Source of the DNA: Ostrinia nubilalis
Taxonomy: Eukaryota > Arthropoda > Insecta > Lepidoptera > Crambidae
Direction: 5' to 3'
DNA length: 64,000 nucleotides
Assembly: GCF_963855985.1 (NCBI RefSeq)
Contig: NC_087108.1
Coordinates: 10,248,001-10,312,000 of the forward strand
A model generated the notes under the pieces. It did not search any database. It was given only the letters and a program-made list of their open reading frames with translations, and was not told the origin of the DNA. The position numbers and the translations under genes were made by a program. This document shows, piece after piece, positions 1-10,735 of the stretch (positions within the stretch are counted from its first letter, which is position 1; every line of letters starts with the position of its first letter).

Positions 1-329
1 GCCGTCGTTTTGCGTGACATTGCTGCACGACATAGTTTTGGGGACGAAAATGTGGTCTGAAATTCGTTTGCTATATGTATGCATAAAACTGAATATACTA
101 GTGGTTTAGATTTTAGGGCTCTTTCCCACAGACATCCCAGGAAAGCAGGAAGTGCTTTTTTATAAGATCCCTTTTGCAGTGTCCCGTAAAAATTCCTGCA
201 TTTACTGGATCCCTCAAAACTGGATTGCGGTGGGAAAGAACCCGTATACAGTCCTATCTAGTCGCTATCTAGTCCTAAACTTAAACTTGTAGGTACATAA
301 TGGTTACCATACGACACCTTATAAACTTA

Positions 330-447
330 GGCCGGGTTGCACCATCTTACTTTAACTTTGACAAACGTCAAAAATCTGTCAAACTCCATACAAAAAGCAC
401 CGGTTATCGTCATAGTTACCGTTAAAGTTAGGTGGTGCAACTCAGCC
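330..447. mobile_element. Hairpin MITE, family M1, copy a
   Basis: Long terminal inverted repeats (GGC..GGTTGCACCATCTTAC and GGTGCAACTCAGCC) with a 3-bp target duplication TTA on both sides. This suggests a PIF/Harbinger-type non-autonomous element. Seven copies lie in the window. Confidence 0.8.
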
Positions 448-2174
448 TTACGGCCGGTTCACACATGTCTCCGTTTTACTGTTCCGTTTTATCGTGTACG
501 TTTTTTTTCGTCGATGTATGTATTACTATATACAGAATACTGTGTCATGTGTGAAGTCGCTCATACAAAATACAAAAGACATTTCAGTGTTTTTCAAAGC
601 GGCAAAAATGGGAACCAAAAATCCAGTTCTGACAGTAGCGCCCCCCTGTCATTGTCACAGGTGGGACGGTTCAGTGTAAGATATCTATACGGTACCAGCG
701 TCAACGTATCGACTTCCATAGTTAACGTTACGTTAACGTTAACGCCAACGTCAACGTCAACGTCTGAGGGAGACTACAACAGTACGTGGCCTAAGGCGTT
801 TATAGCCCCTAATCGTCTGTCAAAAACCTAACATTTGCCACTAATTTATATTTTTGCCATTAATCCGTTGAGTAGCCAACAAGTACCTCTTCAAATAGCT
901 TTTACACAAAATAAAATTAATTTTTCATGCTCGTATTACCCAGCTGCCCCATTCCTTTGTAAGTCTGGTACACAAAACAAAACATGTCATTTGTAATTAA
1001 TGACTGCGATGGGTGGCCGTTTTTTGTAGCAATTAGAACACTCGCCCACTTGAGCGGAAGAATTTCTGACATTGCTGCTTTGCTAATCGAGGATTAGGGA
1101 GTAGTTTGAACGTTTAAAATGTGTTTTAAGGCAGTGACAGTTTGATTTTAGAGCTTCATCATCATCATCATTTCAGCCATAGGACGTCCACTGGTGAACA
1201 AGAGCTTGAGCTTAGCTTTTACTAGGGGCTTCGCCCGCGTGATTTTTGTTCTGTCACAGAAAGTATAGCGCGCACTTGTCCTATTTTAAAAACCGGGTAA
1301 AACTATCCTGTTTTTACATGGGTCTCAAACTCTTTTTATACCACAAGCTACTTGTCATTTTGCATACTTTACTTTTAATACGGGAGATAGGGATTGAATG
1401 CTCAGTGTTATTGAACATGCGATTTTTCAATAGGAATTATTTCCACTTACTTTACATAAAGTATTTGAACAAACCATCTTATCTCACCATTTTCAAAGAA
1501 AATCTTGATTAAAAATAGCAGTTTCGTACAAAACGATACATATCACGGATTCACCTTATTTTTGTGTCATAGTAAAAAAAAATTAAACATTGTTTACAAG
1601 TTATGTGTTTCAGATTTACGAGCTTTTAACTAAAGTAAATTTTTAGTAACGTTAATAAAATACTATTTTTGAAGTGCCTCCAAAAATAAATTGCCACTAT
1701 CCTAAGCTTTCTTGCTAAAAAGCTCTAAAAAGAGATAATTTTACACGTGTTCGTACTCCTTTCTCTACATCGTTTCCTGGTACCGGTGCAGTGCGTTATC
1801 AGTTGCCACATGTCTTCTTGTGATAGAGCTAATTTCAAAATTATCTATTTTTTTACAACATGGGTTACCATAAAAAAACTGTAACAAAATGCTTATGCTG
1901 AATGCACGCTTCCAAGTTCGAGCTTTCAGTGAAACCTAAAAAAAATCTGCAACACCAGTTATGTAAATAAAAAAAATGATTGATTGAACAATCCTACGAA
2001 TGATTTAAACTTTTTCAGTCACCTGTCGCTAATTTTCAGCGGACGGAAGTAGAAATATTTTAAAATGTTTTTTCTTGAACTCTACGTGTATTGTCAGTTA
2101 ATGTTATCATGCAGATAATAATTAGCCGGATTATAAAGATCTTACAAAATAACTCTACAAAGTGCAAAAACTTA

Positions 2175-2296
2175 GGCTTGGTTGCACCATCTTACTTTAA
2201 CTTTGACAAACGTCAAAAATCTGTCAAACTCCATACAAAAAGCACCGGTTACCTATTGTTAAAGTTACGGTGAAAGTAAGTTGGTGCAACCGAGCC
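2175..2296. mobile_element. MITE family M1, copy b
   Basis: Same hairpin, flanked by TTA/TTA. A loose inner piece of the family also occurs near 2580-2615. Confidence 0.8.
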
Positions 2297-2796
2297 TTAA
2301 TTTATGCAGCGTCATCGTTAGACCACCAACATTTGAGTTAAAGCATATGACACGATGTCTGACGTATGTGATGGAATTTTCACTCCCTGGGGTGTTCCAA
2401 TGACCCCTGAGAATGTTCAGTTCAGTTTTTGTTTAGGTACCTATGCGTAGATTGTTTTTGCTATTTGACCATTTGCTGATTTTTTTCTGTGCGTTTTGCT
2501 TTTTCATACAAAAAAGTGGATAGCAAGCTAAATTATTGAACTCTTTTAGCCTAGGGTAAAAAGGGTCTAGGATCTAAAAAGTCTGTCAAACTCCATAAAA
2601 AAACACCGGTTAAATATTTATGTAGTTTTAGTTACAGATACCGTTAACGAAGCAACTAGCGTGGATTGTCAATCATCAAAGAAAGTCACTATTTTATAAA
2701 TGTGAACCTAATAAACTCAATACTTTTTTCATTAATTGAACAAATTAAATTACAGACATTACTGGTTGCTTTTGACAGCATACAGGAAACCACTAA

Positions 2797-2918
2797 GGCC
2801 GAGTTGCATTACCTAACTTTGACCGTAACTAGGTATAACGTTAATCGGTGTTTTTTGTACGGAGTTTGACAGATTTTTGACGTTTGTCAAAGTTAAAGTA
2901 AGATGGAGCAACCCAGCC
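2797..2918. mobile_element. MITE family M1, copy c
   Basis: Reverse orientation, flanked by TAA/TAA. Confidence 0.8.
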
Positions 2919-3294
2919 TAAAGGTTTGTGTTGATGCTGTTGCAGTTTCTACATTGATACTCAATTTGTAGTTGTTCTTAAAAACTTTTGAGTAATTATC
3001 ACAGACTTGTCGACGTCATAAACATGTCAGTGTGTGACAAAAAAGTAACGAATCGCAGAGTTTGCACGTGTGATGAGTTTTATCTTATCTTTAGTCATAC
3101 TCAACGACCGTCGTAATAGTTTTACTTTCGTTAGAGATAATAAATAAGTTTTTGATAACTGCTACCCTTTTTGCTTAGGTAGAGAAAAAAGTGATTTATA
3201 TTTTGCAGTTTTGTCTTAAAAAAAGCTCCATAAAACGTAACCCCTGTGCTATTAGATAATTATGTAGGTCATTTTTTATTTCATTATTATAAAG

Positions 3295-3525
3295 TTAGCT
3301 TTTGCCCGCGGCTTCACCCGCGTTAAATAGTCTGTCACAGAAAAACTTTATCGTGCGCGTTCTTGTTTCAAAAACTGGGATGAAAACTATCATAATAATA
3401 TGTCCTTTCCCAGGACTCAAACTATCTCTATGCCAAATTTCTTCAAAATCGGTTCAGTCAGTCAGGTTTACCTACGCGTGACAGACAGTCAGAGTTACTT
3501 TTGAATTTATAATATTAGTAGGGAT
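3295..3525 (-). mobile_element. Decayed Helitron-like (Lep1-type) element
   Basis: AGCTTTTGCCCGCGGCTTC at one end, then ACTGGGATGAAAACTATC, AAACTATCTCTATGCC, and TTTATAATATTAGTAGGG at the other. Confidence 0.55.
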
Positions 3526-3856
3526 TATCTATGACTAGTGCAGTTTGGAGTCGAACCCGAGACTTAACAACAATTTAACCCCCTAACCAACACACCTCGG
3601 AGGATAGGTACTATAAATAAATAATCATGTTCCAGAAAAAACATATTTTCCTACAGTTTACCTAAAAATATGCGGAACGTGTATCGGTCAGTCGACACCA
3701 GTACCCTTCGCTCGTCGATTGACACGTTAGCTTAATAGCTTTTTTAATGAGCTTTCAAATAGATGTAGTTAAATATTAATGTATTTTTATTTTATGTGCA
3801 GTTTTATAATTGGTGCTTTAATTCTGATTGGAAAAAGAAAGATTGATTTAGAAGTG

Positions 3857-4006
3857 TACAGTCAACGTCAAATAATTCGTGACAACCAAAGTATCCAAAA
3901 AGATCACAATACGGGTTTGTTACAATATCGGAATAAGTTTGCGTTGTCAACTTTTTGGCTACTTTGGGTATCACGAACTACGAGTACATTTCTCTGACTG
4001 TACTGT
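3857..4006. mobile_element. Hairpin MITE, family M2, copy a
   Basis: Inverted ends built on TACAGTCAACGTCAAATAAT / CGTGAC...CTGACTGTA. Two further copies lie at 51138 and 54013. Confidence 0.65.
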
Positions 4007-4435
4007 ATCATCATCGTTCATTATCATTAATTCAGCCATAGGACAGAACATGTCTCCCCCCAATGATCATCGTATTGGCCGGTGACCATCTCAGTGCTAT
4101 GTTTCAAAAGCTTTGCGAAGTTATTGTCTGTATTTTTATTCTTAACGATGCATGCAAGCGATAGGTACCTTTACCTACTGGACTACTAGAGGGTTATTAT
4201 GACTGTGTGAGTAATTATTTCCCAACAAATGAGACCACCTTTAAACAATGTTAAGTCCCCTTAAAATTCTCACGCTTAGCGATCACAAAGTTACACGCGC
4301 TTGAAAAAAGAACACAGCTCACAATGAAAATAAACAAGTGAAGTTATACTTAACAAAACGCGTGAGACAAAAACGATACGTTACCTTTTGTTACAAAGTT
4401 AAAGAAATATAAATTAAAAACTGCCAATATTCTAA

Positions 4436-4551
4436 GGCTGAGTTGCACCACCTTATTTTAACTTTGACAAACCTCAAAAATCTATCAAACTCCATACTAA
4501 AACACTGGTTATCGTTAAAGTTACTGTTAAAGTTAGGAGGTGCAACTCACC
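4436..4551. mobile_element. MITE family M1, copy d
   Basis: Same hairpin, flanked by TAA/TAA. Confidence 0.78.
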
Positions 4552-5819
4552 TAAGTTTCAGATCCCTGAAATTCAGGACATCCCGCCCAAAACTACGTAA
4601 TTTAAAATTAATTGTCAGACAATGAACAAAATTTTGAATGAACTTTAACTTACATTATAAATGCTGTTACTAACTGGCTTGGATTTTCTAAAGCTATTTC
4701 ATTAATTGAAATATCTCAAACGTCGCTAGATTGTTATTTTCTTAAAACTTCCAAAGATGAGCGCTATTTTGAATTCTTTCAAATTAATATTTCATAATTC
4801 CCATGATTTTTGGCGTTATTTGTTTTGATTGTCGATCCGACGGAAGCGATCCGTATTAGAATCGTAACGAATGGGATTATCGTCTATTTTTGAAAAGGTT
4901 GACCAGCTCTGACGGGAAATGCCAAGCGAATTTGAACTGTATAGTTTAGGAGATATGACCGTGTGGTTATTTTCGACTACCGTCTTCGGCATGTAGCGAT
5001 ATTGGTAAGCAAAATAAACGTGGGCGGCAACACATTTGTGTTTATTGTTCTTGATATTTAATTTTGAACGCGTCTGTAATACCTACTAATAACAATAACT
5101 GAACCTTTGAAGTGGCACTGAGAGGCTAGGGATTAATCTGTCGGTTTGTTTGACTGCGTCGAAATTATCGGCGCCGTTCGGTGAAGGATGCGGTTTTGTG
5201 ATACTTTTGTGATTTGCCATGTGAAATTAATTGGTTGGGGTTGGAACTAATTCTGTCGTTAAGGATTTAGATCCATGTCAGACGTCAAAATTTTCCCATA
5301 CAATTCTTATTGAATTGGTAAATTTTCCAGCGTTCAAGTTTTTTTTCCTTTCTGTTTTGCTGTGACTCTATCATTCTCTACATAACATTGACGTTTGCAT
5401 TACTTAACATGCTTAATTTTACGACAAGCGAATATTTACTTGACCCACGTGTAGTTTTATGTAAGAAAGCTAGGATTCACTGAAAGACGCGTAGATAATT
5501 AAAATTTATAATTGATAAGGTATTAAATTTTTTGCCAAAATAACGTAAGGATCCATGCATGATTGTTTCGACTCGTTTATTCGATTCTGTTCATATTGTA
5601 CCTTACAAGAACCCTTTTCGAAATTCTCAAAGATTTACACCAAGTGCTATATTTCAGGCCACTTGGCAATGTTTATACGAGCCAGTTTTATTGTGAGAAG
5701 ATTATTCTGAACCGAGACCCAATGGGAGAAGGTATGGCAGGCTCATTACTAACTTACAGTGATTCCCTAGCAAAGCATCCATCAATCAAAGGCTTTAAAT
5801 TCGAGCTCAATAGCCCCGC

Positions 5820-5990
5820 TGCCGGAAAACGCTGCGTGGGACGTCCACTCACAAGTTGGACCGACGACATCATAAAGGTAGCATTAAAGCACTGGACGCA
5901 GGCCGCTACCAACGGGGCAGCATGGAAAGCATTGTGGGAGGCCTATGTTCAGCAGTGGACGCCCTATGGCTGAGATGATGATGATGAGCC
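5820..5990 (+). pseudogene. RTE-type retrotransposon C-terminal fragment
   Basis: Reads CVGRPLTSWTDDIIKVALKH, then ATNGAAWKALWEAYVQQWTP, stop and a (GAT)n tail at 5973-5990. Heavily 5' truncated. Confidence 0.75.
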
Positions 5991-6711
5991 CCGCTGAAAC
6001 TACAGAAGTTACTATACCAAAGCTTTGGACAAAGAAAAAGCTCATACCACAGAATGATAACAGTATCAGTAGTCTCCATATTTTAGCTAAGAATAAAGAA
6101 CTCTATAATAAATAACTAGATATACGAGTACCTACTCATTGAATCGGTCTGTTGATAAATAAATAATAAATAAATTGAAGTTAGCACGGCATTCAAAATA
6201 GTAAATAAAAACATGATATGACTTAGATCACTGAAAATTGTAGAGTCATTGGATTCGTTACGTAACTTTTTAGTAACTGAAGCAAACGAGGTTTCTTTAA
6301 CTTTTTCTATTACAACTTTGCCATATGGAAGATCAAGACGTAAGGCATTGTGGTCGCGAATTAAGAAATCTGTTTATTTTCGTTTTTTAAACATAAAACG
6401 ATCTTTCAGCAAAATATGTGCCTCCAAATGCGGACAGATGTGGCAATGGTATGATCTAGTTTACGTATTGAAGACTTGCATAAACATTTCACTAGTGAAA
6501 AATTGTTTGCTCTACAAAACAATTGTATTTCCTTAGCGTGACTAAGCCATCGAAAGAGTTAGGGATAAAATAACTGGGACATTAATAGAATACATGATAG
6601 GTGCCACAAAAATTCCTTGGTGTACACCAAGGACTAAATACATTTTATTATGCCATCAACTTTACTTTTTCATATTAAAAGTTCATTGTGGATTGATAGC
6701 TTTATTTCCAT

Positions 6712-6780
6712 CACCATCATCATTTCAGCGACAGGCCGTCCACTGCTGAACATAGGCCTCCCCCAATATTTCCATGGTGA
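6712..6780 (-). mobile_element. RTE 3' tail fragment
   Basis: (ATC)n followed by CAGCGACAGGCCGTCCACTG and CTGAACATAGGCCTCCCCC, the minus-strand end of the RTE family. Shorter tails of the family occur at 1155-1205 and 4008-4070. Confidence 0.65.
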
Positions 6781-6876
6781 CTCATTATTAAGTGTCCTGT
6801 GGCCAGTTTCTTGTGATGTTGTTTCAACTAAAAGGCGTCCACTTGAATATGCTAGATGACAAAATTTCAATTATTT

Positions 6877-7105
6877 GTCCGTCAGACAGATAATTAGAAA
6901 ATATTAGACCCATATTTTTTATTTTCTTTCATAATTAAATAATAACATTGCTGCATCGAGTTGAAATGGCGCGATATGTCACGCTTGAGTAGAATTTTTG
7001 CTCAAAAGTGACGTCACGCGACATTTCAACTCAATATAATACTGTAATTATTCTATTATGGAAAAAAAAAGAGTCTAATATTTTCTAATTATCTGTCTGA
7101 CGGAC
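6877..7105. mobile_element. Inverted-repeat element, about 230 bp
   Basis: Left arm GTCCGTCAGACAGATAATTA is matched by the right arm TAATTATCTGTCTGACGGAC; a second inner inverted part reads GAGTTGAAATG.../...CATTTCAACTC. Confidence 0.8.
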
Positions 7106-7720
7106 TAAATAGAATTTCGATTTCATTACCCAGTCATCATCCCTATTCTGGACAAAAGCCTTCCCACAAGGATTGCAAAGGAATCTGTGCATCGAGTGGG
7201 GAGCGCTTTGGTCATTATGTAAAATCAACCAAGTCAACTGTCAAGTCAATATGCAACAAAACAGTCTGCAGTCATCTGAAACTCAAGCACTAACTCTTTG
7301 TGTCTGCCCAATAAATTATGTGGACCCCAAATATTTAGCTCCCAAAAATGCCCGCCATACAAATCACCGATCGGAGCGCCGCGCTAAGGATAAATTAGAC
7401 CAATTAGTTCGGAGCCGTGCGTACGCGCACGATTTGTTGCAACTTAGACGTGTAGGGCTGTACTTACTACTTTTATTTTCTTGATCATCGATGTATTTGT
7501 ATTCTTTGTCTTGTGGTTTGTAACAATCCTGGTGTTATACAGAATAACATGTCGCGTTAAGATCCGTGTCTTTCTATTTTAGTCGAAATGGAACGCGAAA
7601 GTTTAAAATCTTATAGAATTCGTCTCATATTCAGTGTCGAACCTGACGTACAAAAACGACGTAGTGTAGTGATCATGTACGAGTACATTGAAGAATTCCT
7701 CCTAACTTATGATAAATTTC

Positions 7721-7890
7721 GTTGCGGGTCCAATGACAGTTTAACTTTCCCCCGGGAATCCGGGATTTTAACTTCAGTGACAGTTAAACTCCCGGAGGTT
7801 TTTATTGGCGGTCAAGCTGTAGGTCCTGGCTACACAGGAGTTGCAGCGGCGGGAACGAGAGATGGGAATAATGGCCCCGTACATCAAGAT
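7721..7890 (+). repeat. Dispersed repeat D1, copy a
   Basis: Contains TTCGTTGCGGGTCCA, GACAGTTTAACTTT and TTATTGGCGGTCAAGCTGTA. A 125-codon open frame covering it (7588-7965) has no recognisable protein. Confidence 0.6.
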
Positions 7891-8877
7891 GTTCATGTTT
7901 GTGTCCTTGATGTATTGTTTTGTAGTACTACGAGTAGTAGGTATAAGCTAACCAGCTTGTACTAGATTTCTAAATAGTGGTAAACTCTAGTTCTCTACTA
8001 TTTGGAACAGCTCTGTCGATAGGCACATCTACAAAAAGGGTTTAGTAAGCTTTTTAAATTATGAAAAAAAAAAAAAAAAGAATTAAAAGAATTTTCCATT
8101 ATAGGTATTTAACAGTTCTTTGACAGCCCTGCCTGAAATAACCGAATTGTTTTATTTCGTAAGACAATACTGATGCGCGCGCGCACTTTGATTTACTTCG
8201 GGGCAGGGGCGACACTTCCCGCCCTTACTCATAACTTTACACATTTGTATCGGGGCTGAGTGGTGTGGAAAGGATTCAGTGGTTCTGACAAAAGTATTCA
8301 GTAAAAGCTCTGATATTTAACAACACAAGAAAAACCAGGTAGTTAAAGTATGTTTTATTTGCATTGTATTATTAGTATTTGAGATATTCTACAAAACAAA
8401 TGTCTAAAGTCTATTAGTTCCGACGTTATTGTTGAACAAAGATACCCCTACCTAGCGGTTCCATAGCGCGGTTAACATGCGAAAAGGCACTGCCTGCAAG
8501 AATCCCACAACCTGATCTGACTACATGACTAGCCCTTAAAGTTTGACCACTACAAGCCCGGACACACTGTATACAAAACTTTCACTCAAAATCCTTTTCT
8601 ATACTAACTTAGCACCGTAATTAAGAGTTCCGAAAGATGTATTTTTTGTCACAGCGTATCCGAGGATTTATACCTTTGACATTTAGTGGAATTCCATGGA
8701 ATAAATAAATATGTCGAAAGTGATCGCTAAAATGTGTTTGTCTGTTCATTTGTTTTGTATTTATTACAATAATATCAATAGATACCTACTTGTTCTCTTA
8801 TCGTGTTAACTGTAAAAGCTGAGGTTCCAAAACTGATGTAGTCTACGATCCACCATTGGTGTAAGACATGACACAAT

Positions 8878-9108
8878 CTATACTATCTATACTAATATTA
8901 TAAATGCGAAAGTAACTCTGTCTGTCTTGCTTTCACGCCTAAACCACTGAACCGATTTAGATGAAATTTGGCATAGAGATAGTTTGAGTCCCGGGAAAGG
9001 ACATAGGATAGTTTTTATCCCGGTTTTTGAAACAGGGACCCGCACGATAAAGTTATTTTGTGACAGACAAAATTCCACGCAGACGAAGCCGCGGGCGGAA
9101 AGCTAGTC
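8878..9108 (+). mobile_element. Helitron-like (Lep1-type) non-autonomous element
   Basis: Begins TATACTAATATTATAAATGC and ends GCGGGCGGAAAGCTAGT, the TC...CTAGT form known from lepidopteran Helitron-like repeats. Related pieces occur at 3295-3525 and 50823-51053 (both inverted). Confidence 0.6.
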
Positions 9109-9587
9109 ACCCATAAAGTAATTACTTTCTTCTTCTTCGTCGCTACACTTGGCAGAGTGGTCGTGGTCGTCACACCTTCACAATCCGTCGCCATTCCTCC
9201 CGCACTGCAGCCTTTCTTGTACACTCGTGGAGAGGACCATTGGGTGCGGTTTGACCTGATCGTTCCAACACATGGGGGATCTGCCGCGCTCTCTTGTGCC
9301 TTCAACATTCCCCTGCACGACAAGTCGTTCACCAGATGTGTCGGTCGTCTCTGCGTATGATTATAGCCAAAGAATGTCTTTGAACGATGGAAGTAAGACT
9401 CGGTGAGATGCCAAGTTATTGGAGAACTTCGTACGCGTGGATCCCGTTTTATCCCCTTCGGGGTGGAGTTTCGTAAAATGCTTTCTTAGCGGATGCCTAT
9501 GTCATAACATCTACCTGCCGTGCCAAATTTGCCAAATTTCAGCCCGATCCGTCTAGTGGTTTGGGCTGTGCGTTGATAGTAGCTATA

Positions 9588-10691
9588 CAGTGTGAGTCAC
9601 GTTAAAGTGTACATATGAAAATAGATGAAACTAGACCTATTTTTATCGACAAAAAAGAGGTCAAAAAATTTTTGAGATTTTTTTTTTATTTTTTATAGAA
9701 TTTTTTTTCTTCCAATTACTTATTGTAAAGAAAACGTAATAACTTTTAAACTAAGCGGTATATCCTGATAAAATAAAAACAGAAATAATATTAAATGACA
9801 GGCGAAACTAAAAAAATACATAAAATACACAAAAAAGGCCAACAAATAATAAAAAATGATACTTTTTGAAAAAAATCTGCTTTTAAATTCGTGTTTTTTT
9901 GGTTATTTGATAAATTTCTCCAAAAAATGCCCCTATAACCAGTGGTTTTTATTACTTTGTATTATTCTCTATCGTATTACCTTCGTATAACCAAAAATCG
10001 TATGTCTCTATCCCTATCACAACGTTTGCAATGATCGTTTGAACTAAGCCTCTCCGGGCGCGCCATTCAATGCTTCGTTAACAACGAAACTGAAAATGGC
10101 TCTAGATTTGTAATTTTGATAAAGACAAGTTAGATTTCAAATAAAAACAAAAGATTTCGAAGTAAAATAAACATTTTAGTTAAAATTAAAATTGTCTCTA
10201 CCTGTAGCGGAGAATAATGTTGTGGCAGGCCTATGTTCAAACGATCATAGCAAATGTTGTGATAGGGATAGAGACATGCGATTTTTGGTTTTACAAAGAT
10301 AATACGATAGAGAATAATACAAATGAATAAAAAACACCTGTTATACGGGCATTTTTTGGAGAAATTTATCAAATAACCAAAAAAAACACGAATTTTAAAG
10401 CAGATTTTTTTCAAAAAGTGTATTTTTTTATTATTTGTTGGCTTTTTTTGGGTATTTTATGTATTTTTTTAGTATCGCCTGTTATTTACCATTATTTCTG
10501 TTTTTATTTTATCAGGATATACCGCTTGGTTTGAAAGTTAGTACGTTTTCTTTTCAATAAGTAATTGGAAGAAAAAAAATTCTATAAAAAATTTAAAAAA
10601 AATTTAAAAAAAAATTGACCTGTTTTTTGTCGATAAAAATAGGTCTAGTTTCATCTATTTTCATATGTACACTTTAACGTGACTCACACTG
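9588..10691. mobile_element. Long inverted-repeat element, 1.1 kb
   Basis: Ends CAGTGTGAGTCACGTTAAAG and its complement, inside TA/TA. The arms pair for hundreds of bases (AAAATAGATGAAACTAGACC and its inverse, then AT-rich arms). No transposase frame is seen. It sits inside an older Helitron-like fragment (9426-9587 continuing at 10698-10735). Confidence 0.85.
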
Positions 10692-10735
10692 TATATGTCT
10701 GTCAGTCAATCAGTCACCTTTGAGTTTTATATAGA

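Larger units (their letters stand above)
4560..8877. other. Gene-free stretch
   Basis: Apart from the listed RTE tails, the 6877 element and repeat D1, I see AT-rich sequence with no splice-bordered, conserved or composition-marked coding segment. Open frames at 6249 and 7173 have no recognisable protein. Confidence 0.5.

Noticed and set aside
337..831. 164-codon open frame on the plus strand
   Set aside because: Covers MITE M1 copy a and a GTCAACGT simple repeat; starts at a non-ATG codon; no recognisable protein.
5563..5973. 136-codon frame as a host gene
   Set aside because: Its second half is the RTE C-terminus followed by a GAT tail; the first half is unrelated AT-rich sequence.
7588..7965. 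125-codon frame on the plus strand
   Set aside because: Overlaps dispersed repeat D1; no similarity or splice support.
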